Of a stretch of 48,271 bases of DNA, positions 43,135-48,271 are shown in pieces (position 1 is the first letter of the stretch; each line of letters opens with the position of its first letter). This DNA is from Opitutaceae bacterium (GTDB lineage Bacteria; Verrucomicrobiota; Verrucomicrobiia; Opitutales; Opitutaceae), in assembly GCA_005799525.1 (NCBI GenBank), contig SYGN01000062.1, forward strand, positions 1 to 48,271, written 5' to 3'. The translations under genes were made by a program, and so were the position numbers. Under the pieces are notes generated by a model. That model saw only the letters and a list, made by a program, of their open reading frames with translations. It was not told the DNA's origin and searched no databases.

Positions 43135-43215
43135 GTAGGAGCCCGCTTGCGGGCGATTGTGAGCGCGACCGCCCCCGGTCGCAAGTTACAGGCCGACCCC
43201 GGGGCGGTCGCGCTC
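43135..43215. repeat. REP-like doublet with 15-bp perfect inverted repeat
   Basis: GTAGGAGCCCGCTTGCGGGC (43135-43154) has a small hairpin (GCCCGC-TT-GCGGGC). Then GAGCGCGACCGCCCC (43161-43175) faces GGGGCGGTCGCGCTC (43201-43215), a perfect 15-bp stem with a 25-base loop. It lies in the gap between the antiporter and gene J. Confidence 0.8.
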
Positions 43216-43277
43216 CCGCAAACCATTGCCGGCTAGCAGACTCCTCCTTCCGGCGTTTCCGCCGGTTCAGACTGCCG

Positions 43278-44681
43278 CTACTTCGTCACGCAATAAAGGT
43301 GCGTGCCCGTGCGGATGAACAGCTCGCCGTCCACTGCGGCCGGCGTGCAGAGCGTGTAGCTGCCGTCGAGTGAGTTTTTCCCGAGGAGCTTGTAGGCCGG
43401 GCCGGCTTGCACGACGGCGATCTCCCCCGACTCGCTCGTGATGTAGATTTTTCCGTCAGCCAGAATCGGCGAGGCACTGATGGTGCCGAGGCCGGTGGCC
43501 TCCGGGCCGTAGATGCGCTCGCCCGTCTTGGCGTTGACGCACGTGATCGAGCCGCGGTCGTCGGCCATGTAGAGCCGCTCGCCGTCGCTCGCGGGCGTCG
43601 GCACATCGGGCGAGCCCCGCTCAGTCCACTTCCACGCCAAGTGACTCGTCGTAATGTCGCCGGTGCCGCCCGCCTTGAAGGCGATGAAGGGCTTCACCCG
43701 CGTCGGCGCGAAGATCATGCCGTCACGGACGAGCGGCGACGCAATCACGCGGAACGTTTTGCTCTTCTCCGGATTCAGCCCGCCGCCACGCCACAGCTCC
43801 TTGCCCGTCTCGAAGTCGTGGCCCGTCACATAATCGCTACCGCCGACGACGATTTGTTTCTTGCCGTTCACCACGAGCAGCGCGGGCGTCGAGTAGGCAT
43901 CGGGGGACTCATGCTCCGCATCGGTCGGGCGCTCGGCGTACCAGAGTTTTTTTCCGTCAGCGGCGTTCAGCGCGAAGAGGTAGCAGGGGTCGTCCGTGTA
44001 GAGTCCGTGCAGCATCTGAAACACGAGCTTGCCATCGACCAGCAACGGCGACGAACCGTAGCCAAACTGAATGCCGATCTTCCCAAAGTTCTTCGGTATA
44101 TCGAAGATCCACTTCTGGTTTCCCGCGAAGTCGAAGCACGCGACCATGCCGTTCCCCGACACCACCCAGACGTGCTTGCCGTCAGTCACCGGCGAAGGCG
44201 ACGACATGTTGTGCTTCTGTTTGATTTCGTTGCCGCGGTCATGCTGGCGGCGCCACAGCTCCTTGCCCGTCGCGCGGTCGAGGCAGAGCAGGAGCAACTC
44301 CTGCCCGCCGGGCCCCTTGACCCCGCCGGGAGCGGGCCGCTTTTTTTTGCCCGGCGGCAACGGCTCGGCGACGGCCACCGGTGCTGCAACGACTTCCTCC
44401 GAAGGCGAATTGAGAAAAATCCGGTCGCCCCAAATCGTCGGCGAGGAGCCGCTCCACGCGGGCGTCGCAATCTTCCATTTGATATTTTGCGTCGCGCTCC
44501 ACGTCTCGGGGAGATTCTTCGCCGTCGTGGTCGTGCCATCGCCATTGGGCCCGCGCCAGCCGGGCCAGTTGGCGGCGGCGGTGAGATTGGCGGTGGCGGC
44601 ACCGGCCAAGATCAGCGCGACACCGACGGCCTTGCGGGAAAGACGATTATTTAGGTTTGAAGCGGAGGGGGCGAGGTTCAT
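43278..44681 (-). CDS. Secreted PQQ-like propeller protein J
   Basis: The 467-residue product starts MNLAPSASNLNNRLSRKAVGVALILAGAATA (signal peptide), then NWPGWRGPNGDGTTTTAKNLP. A charged loop (GKKKRPAPGGVKGPGG, about residue 120) is inserted in an early blade. Blades: LDRATGKELWRRQHD, LNAADGKKLWYAERPTDAE, HDFETGKELWRGGGL, VNAKTGERIYGPEATG. It ends IRTGTHLYCVTK. The open frame extends upstream by 24 codons, but those belong to the tail of the decayed paralogue at 44740-45300. That close paralogue makes J the likely product of a tandem duplication. Confidence 0.85.
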   Translation of the reverse strand: MNLAPSASNLNNRLSRKAVGVALILAGAATANLTAAANWPGWRGPNGDGTTTTAKNLPETWSATQNIKWKIATPAWSGSSPTIWGDRIFLNSPSEEVVAAPVAVAEPLPPGKKKRPAPGGVKGPGGQELLLLCLDRATGKELWRRQHDRGNEIKQKHNMSSPSPVTDGKHVWVVSGNGMVACFDFAGNQKWIFDIPKNFGKIGIQFGYGSSPLLVDGKLVFQMLHGLYTDDPCYLFALNAADGKKLWYAERPTDAEHESPDAYSTPALLVVNGKKQIVVGGSDYVTGHDFETGKELWRGGGLNPEKSKTFRVIASPLVRDGMIFAPTRVKPFIAFKAGGTGDITTSHLAWKWTERGSPDVPTPASDGERLYMADDRGSITCVNAKTGERIYGPEATGLGTISASPILADGKIYITSESGEIAVVQAGPAYKLLGKNSLDGSYTLCTPAAVDGELFIRTGTHLYCVTK

Positions 44682-44739
44682 GGGGCGAGGCGTTGCGAAA
44701 CGTTTTACTGCAGCGAATTTTGAAGAGAAAAGACGGCGA

Positions 44740-45300
44740 CGAGTCGAGAGCACATCGGCGATGCAGAGCAGTTTCGCGTAGGCGACGTAGATTTTCCCGT
44801 CGGCGAGAACCGGCGATGTCTAGGTGCGGCCAATCCCCGTTTCCATCGGACCATAAGTTACCACGCCGGTCTTGGCATCGAGGCAGGTGATCGCACCTTG
44901 GTCGCTCACCATGTAGAAACGTGGCCCGTCGCTCATCGGCGTCGGCACGTCGGGCGCGTTGCTCCGCTCGGTCCAGATCCACCGAGCTGGCTCGTCGAAG
45001 TGTCGCCGCTGCAGCCAGCACGGAACTCCAGCAGCGGCACCTGCCGCGTCGGCGCAAAAATCATTCCGTCGCGCACCGTTGGCGAAGCGACGCCCCGGAA
45101 ATCCCCGGCGTTGCGCGGATTGAGCCGGCCCGCGCGCCACATTTCCGCGCCCGTCGCCGCGTCGTAGCCGGTTAGGTCGTTGCCGCCGAGGACGACGAGT
45201 TGTTTTTCCCCGGCGATCATCGCCACAGCGGGCGTCGTGCAGGAGTCGGGCGATTCGCGAAGGGCGTCGGTCGCTCGACGCGCCAAGCTACGGCATCATG
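44740..45300 (-). pseudogene. Decayed tandem copy of propeller gene J
   Basis: Minus-strand frames can be joined to give the C-terminal half of a J paralogue. TDALRESPDSCTTPAVAMIAG corresponds to TDAEHESPDAYSTPALLVVNG in J, then NDLTGYDAATGAEMWRAGRL, FRGVASPTVRDGMIFAPTRQV, DVPTPMSDGPRFYMVSDQGA, TCLDAKTGVVTYGPMETGIG, and SPVLADGKIYVAYAKLL. Frame changes are needed near 45280, 45010 and 44990, and a stop (TAG) lies at about 44820. The N-terminal half is not found in the 200 bases upstream. It is therefore a 5'-truncated, frameshifted relic. Confidence 0.82.
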
Positions 45301-45523
45301 GTGTCGGCTCTGAAGGGGGTTCGAACGCGTGCAAACTCCGCGCGAAGACGTGGGGAATCGAGCGGCGAGGCGAGGAGACGTCGAGCATCGCGGCTGCGCG
45401 AACCAGCGTAACCCCAAAATCGCCGGCACCGACCAATCTTCAGTCATCCCGAGCCCGATCGAAAGGGTCGACGCCTTCGAACAGGCGACAGCGACGCAGC
45501 ACACAGTCCAGAGCCGTTAAAAC

Positions 45524-45553
45524 AAAAAAGGCGCGCCGCCGATGCAACGCGCC
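45524..45553 (-). terminator. Intrinsic terminator after ndk
   Basis: On the minus strand GGCGCG (45553-45548) pairs with CGCGCC (45535-45530) around a 12-base loop, followed by six U (45529-45524). It lies about 40 bases beyond the ndk stop. Confidence 0.65.
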
Positions 45554-45593
45554 CCTCAAGATCCCAGCACTCGGTCGTTCGAGTTCGGCTGAC

Positions 45594-46013
45594 TTAGCCT
45601 ACGTAAAGTTCGTCGGCCTTGAAAAAGCGCAGGAGTTCGGCCTTCGCGTTGTCGACGCTGTCAGACGCATGCACGACGTTCGTCATCATATCGGTGCCGA
45701 AATCGCCGCGGATAGTGCCTTTGGCGGCCTTGCGGGAATCGGTCGGCCCGAGCAGATCACGCACGCGTTGGACGACATTGTCGCCCTGCAGCGCCACCAT
45801 AATCACAGGGCGGGACTTCATGAAGTTCTCGATCTCGGGATAGAACGGTTTGTCGGCGACATGCGCGTAGTGCTCGCGGAGCACCGCGGCGGAAAGACGG
45901 GTCATTTTGCACCCGATGACGTCGAAGCCCGCGGACTCAAAGCGCGCGAGCGCCGATCCCACGAAACGCTTTTCCATGCAGTCAGGCTTAAAGATAACGA
46001 AGGTTTTCTCCAT
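45594..46013 (-). CDS. ndk: Nucleoside diphosphate kinase
   Basis: The 139-residue product starts MEKTFVIFKPDCMEKRFVGSAL and is a full-length Ndk, which transfers the gamma phosphate from ATP to NDPs. The active-site segment is NVVHASDSVDNAKAEL with the phosphorylated His at 115. KPFYPEIENFMKSRPVIMVALQG and LGPTDSRKAAKGTIRGDFG are the other conserved blocks. It is a single-gene unit with its own terminator. The gene is not disturbed by the mobile elements that follow on the other side. Confidence 0.96.
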   Translation of the reverse strand: MEKTFVIFKPDCMEKRFVGSALARFESAGFDVIGCKMTRLSAAVLREHYAHVADKPFYPEIENFMKSRPVIMVALQGDNVVQRVRDLLGPTDSRKAAKGTIRGDFGTDMMTNVVHASDSVDNAKAELLRFFKADELYVG

Positions 46014-46189
46014 AAAAAGAAATCAACGTAGGTCTCCGGCAGCTTTTGAAAAGCCTAGAGTTTAAGGGCGTCATGATTGCAAATTTCTGTGATCGCAAAA
46101 CTATAAAAGACGAACGCTCCCCCGAAATCCGAAGGTGTGCGCGTTTCGTGGTTCCCTACCCCATCCCGCTGTTCACTCCCCTGCTACCT

Positions 46190-46839
46190 TTGAAAACTTT
46201 CGGCCCGCCCTCGCTGCGGCTCTCGCGCCATGGCTCCATTGCCGCCGCCGCACTTGCCTTCGCCACGCCATTCGTCGGGGCTCAAAGCGCCCCACCCACG
46301 AAAACCACCACGGTCTCCGCCGCCTCGGATAAATCCGAGGAGACCATTTTCCTCTCCCCTTCACCGTCATCGAGGACGATAAGGGCTGTCAGGCCTTCAA
46401 CACGCTTCCCGGCACGCGCATCAACTCGAAGCTCGAAGACCTCGGTGCCTCCGTCACGGTCGTCACGAAGCAGCAGCTGGAAGATACCGCCGTTCTCGAT
46501 ATCAACGACCTCTTCCGCTACGAGGCCAGCACCGAGGGCACGGATGATTTCACGCAGTTCACCCCCAACCGCACCGGTGGCGTCGGTGACAATATCCAGG
46601 ACGACCCCGCCCGCGCCAACCGTATCCGCGGCCTCGGCTCCGCCGGCACGAGCGGCAGCGGCGTCAACAACGCGTGGGGTCATTTCCCCAGTAACAGCCG
46701 GATACCCTTTGATCTCTACAACGTCGGTGCCATCGAAATTCCCGCGGGTCCAACTCCAATCTCTTTGGCCTCGGCTCTAGCGCCGGCACCGTGAATCTCG
46801 TCCCCAACGGTAACTGCTCACGCCGAGATGTGCACGGGC
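46190..46839 (+). pseudogene. TonB-dependent receptor, N-terminal and plug remnant
   Basis: A TTG at 46190 could start LKTFGPPSLRLSRHGS and a signal peptide (AAAALAFATPFVGAQS). Joined frames then read KSEETIFLSPFTVIEDDKG, AFNTLPGTRINSKLEDLGA, VTVVTKQQLEDTAVLDINDL, ANRIRGLGSAGTSGS, IPFDLYNVGAIEIP and SNLFGLGSSAGTVNLVPNG, which are the N-terminal box and plug domain of TonB-dependent receptors as found in Opitutaceae. Frameshifts lie near 46360 (one C short in CTCTCCCC) and 46745. The barrel is missing: the IS630 element cuts the gene at 46840 and nothing recognisable continues beyond 47958. Confidence 0.85.
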
Positions 46840-46841
46840 TA

Positions 46842-47956
46842 GTGCTTAGTTGCAAAGATTAACGATAGTATTTTGCAATTGCGCCCCTTTGACTTCACGC
46901 TGCCGCCACTTGAACGGCTTAGCCGTTAGATTGTAGACTGCGAGGAACGCGTCGATGGCCTGGCCCAACTCGGTAACGTTCTTGAAGCTGGCTCCACGCA
47001 GCGCCTTTCTGGACATGATGCCGAACCAGATTTCGACTTGATTGAGCCAACTGGCGGAGGTCGGAGTGAAATGAAAATGCACGTTGGGATGCAGCGCGAG
47101 CCAAGCATCACATTTCTTCTGCGTGCCATAGTTGTCCAGAATCACGTGCAGTTCGCGATCCGGTGGAGCGTCCGCCACGATTTGATCCATGAACTGCAGG
47201 AACTCCTCGCGTCGTTTGAGCGTGGTCTTGCTGGTCTTGATTTCGCCGGTGGCCACCTGCAAGGCGGCGAATAGATTCAGGGTGCCATGACGTTTGTAGG
47301 TGCTCTTGAAGCCCCGCACGATCTTGCCGTTGTTGGTTTCCACATAGCCGGTGGCCCGTTCCAACGCCTGAATGCTGGGCTTTTCATCCACGCTAATGAC
47401 CAGCGCCTTTTCCGGAGGATTCAAATATAGCGCGATAATATCGGCTGCTTTTGCCGCGAACTCTTTGTCCGTGCTCACGCAACAAAAGCGGTGGCGTTGC
47501 AAGCCGATGCCCTCCTTGCGCAGCACCCGCCAGACCGCATGCACCGATCCATTGACCGCCGCCGCCACAGCCGGGCCGTCCCAGCAAGCCTGACTCGCCG
47601 GCGGTGGCGTTTCCAAAGTCGCCAGCACCCGGTTGCGAAAGCTCTCGTCGTAGATCCGTTTGGCACCCGGTCGGGGTGCATCCACCAGCCCCTTCAGCCC
47701 ATGTTGGGAAAATCGCACGCGCCATTTGATCACGGTATTCGGCCGGGTATGCCAGCGGCGGGCAATTTCCTTCACGCGTTGCCCCGCGACACAGCCCAGA
47801 ATAATCCGGGCTCGTTCCACAGCTTGCATCGGCTCAGTTCGGCCGGCGGCCAGCCGCTCCAGCGTTTCCTTGTCGTCCTCACTGCAGGTGATGAGAGATG
47901 CTGTTCGGGCCATGAATCTCATCTGCTATATATCGCTTATCATTGCAAGTAAGCAC
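46842..47956 (-). mobile_element. IS630-family insertion sequence, complete, with TA duplication
   Basis: The element is 1115 bases long, flanked by TA at 46840-46841 and 47957-47958, the target duplication typical for IS630. Terminal inverted repeats are GTGCTTAGTTGCAAAGAT at the left and GTGCTTACTTGCAATGAT (reading in from the right), matching at 16 of 18 positions. One intact transposase gene fills it. Confidence 0.92.
46846..47922 (-). CDS. IS630-family transposase
   Basis: The 358-residue product has a helix-turn-helix N-terminal half (VKEIARRWHTRPNTVIKWRVR, followed by GLKGLVDAPRPGAKRIYDE) and a DDE domain: VISVDEKPSIQALERA (first Asp), HVILDNYGTQKKCDAWLA (second Asp), and FTPTSASWLNQVEIWFG (Glu). 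The frame is intact with no frameshift, so it may be active. The start is either Met1 or Met4. Its 3' end is 4 bases from the terminal inverted repeat. Confidence 0.93.
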   Translation of the reverse strand: MRFMARTASLITCSEDDKETLERLAAGRTEPMQAVERARIILGCVAGQRVKEIARRWHTRPNTVIKWRVRFSQHGLKGLVDAPRPGAKRIYDESFRNRVLATLETPPPASQACWDGPAVAAAVNGSVHAVWRVLRKEGIGLQRHRFCCVSTDKEFAAKAADIIALYLNPPEKALVISVDEKPSIQALERATGYVETNNGKIVRGFKSTYKRHGTLNLFAALQVATGEIKTSKTTLKRREEFLQFMDQIVADAPPDRELHVILDNYGTQKKCDAWLALHPNVHFHFTPTSASWLNQVEIWFGIMSRKALRGASFKNVTELGQAIDAFLAVYNLTAKPFKWRQREVKGAQLQNTIVNLCN

Positions 47957-47958
47957 TA

Positions 47959-48132
47959 GTTGGACGACCTCGCGGATAACGAAAAATTGCCACCTTTCCT
48001 GCCAAGGTGCGATGGAAACAAGGTCGTTCCTTGTTTCTATCGATTAGTATTGATGGAAATAAGCTGCCTGTTTGTTTCGACGCATGAAAACAAGCCCCGC
48101 GCCCTCACCGGCGGGACGCTGGATCAAAGCTC
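47959..48132. other. Gene-free spacer between two insertion sequences, with a hairpin
   Basis: No gene is visible. The rest of the TonB receptor does not continue here. A palindrome GAAACAAGG-TCGTT-CCTTGTTTC at 48015-48037 forms a 9-bp perfect stem, extendable by about three pairs. A second GATGGAAA motif at 48052 and TTGTTTC at 48073-48079 repeat parts of it. It could be a transposon end or a short imperfect repeat. Confidence 0.5.
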
Positions 48133-48271
48133 GGCTCTGTAGCTGAATCTGTGGGTGGATTGGGCGGGTAAATCGTGATGTAGGGAGCAGCGCGAGGCGG
48201 ACGCCGAGAACGACTAGGCACGGACTGGTCTTCGCCTCCGGCTCCGAACCACAATCCGCTTTGAAGGAAGA
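48133..48271. mobile_element. Probable ISL3-type IS terminus, continuing beyond the right edge
   Basis: GGCTCTGTAGCTGAATCTGT starts at 48133; GGCTCTGT-like ends are typical of ISL3 terminal inverted repeats. The 17 bases AGCTGAATCTGTGGGTG (48141-48157) are the exact inverted copy of 115-131, where they code the end of an ISL3-type transposase. The remaining 110 bases have no clear start of a transposase gene. If this is an IS end, the rest of the element lies outside the window. Confidence 0.5.

Noticed and set aside
27043-45300. Reading the propeller proteins as PQQ-dependent alcohol or glucose dehydrogenases
   Set aside because: No adjacent Cys pair, no haem c CxxCH and no W-docking signature in the proteins, and lengths of 410-480 are shorter than the roughly 570-700 of those enzymes.
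45301-45523. N-terminal half of the decayed propeller gene upstream of 45300
   Set aside because: No signal peptide or WPxWRGP signature could be found in any frame.

Overview
The window is GC-rich bacterial DNA that most likely comes from a member of the Verrucomicrobiota, probably class Opitutia (Opitutaceae-like). The evidence is a PVC-type small basic protein (4273-4428), a secreted propeller protein ending in the paired C-terminal repeat common in this group (13963-16011), a TonB-receptor remnant with an Opitutaceae-style LSPFTV box and plug domain, and many predicted secreted PQQ-like beta-propeller proteins. This assignment is inference from protein style; there is no rRNA or other marker in the window.

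Layout. (1) 1-655: left edge with the 3' end of an ISL3-type transposase and a REP-like palindrome. (2) 656-13943: mostly housekeeping genes: a secreted amidohydrolase, trmL, smpB, rpoZ, cutA, a small basic protein, a DedA membrane protein, tRNA-Arg(CCG), an overlapping four-gene hemW-led operon ending in an M23 peptidase, a TIG-like lipoprotein, an EEP nuclease/phosphatase, an M48 protease, and xseB-dxs. (3) 13963-20690: a same-strand block holding an NtrC-like response regulator, a small coiled-coil protein, an outer-membrane barrel, a histidine kinase and a PQQ-like propeller protein. (4) 20931-26389: a GT39-like membrane glycosyltransferase and three 2-hydroxyacid oxidoreductases (GlcD-like, SerA-like, Ldh2-like). 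(5) 26497-45300: the most striking region. Nine intact paralogous secreted propeller proteins and one decayed copy are packed with a halogenase-like flavoprotein, two membrane proteins (one a CPA2 antiporter) and a broken MFS transporter. (6) 45594-48271: ndk, a TonB-receptor pseudogene, a complete IS630 element with a TA duplication, and a probable ISL3 terminus running off the right edge.

How the parts fit. The nine clustered propeller proteins share a signature of the form WPxWRGPxxDG just after the signal peptide, followed by 'ATGKxxW' blades. None shows a haem c site, so they look like secreted or periplasmic scaffold or binding propellers, not classical PQQ dehydrogenases. They form two divergent transcription units (E-D-C-B leftward, F-G rightward) plus single genes, with ATGA stop/start overlaps. 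A separate theme is palindromic REP-like DNA, mostly with GTAG/CTAC ends. It sits behind genes, but in two places it has entered a coding sequence in frame: inside the signal peptide of one propeller protein and inside the MFS gene. The right part of the window shows active decay: frameshifted MFS, PIN, TonB-receptor and propeller genes, and transposons.
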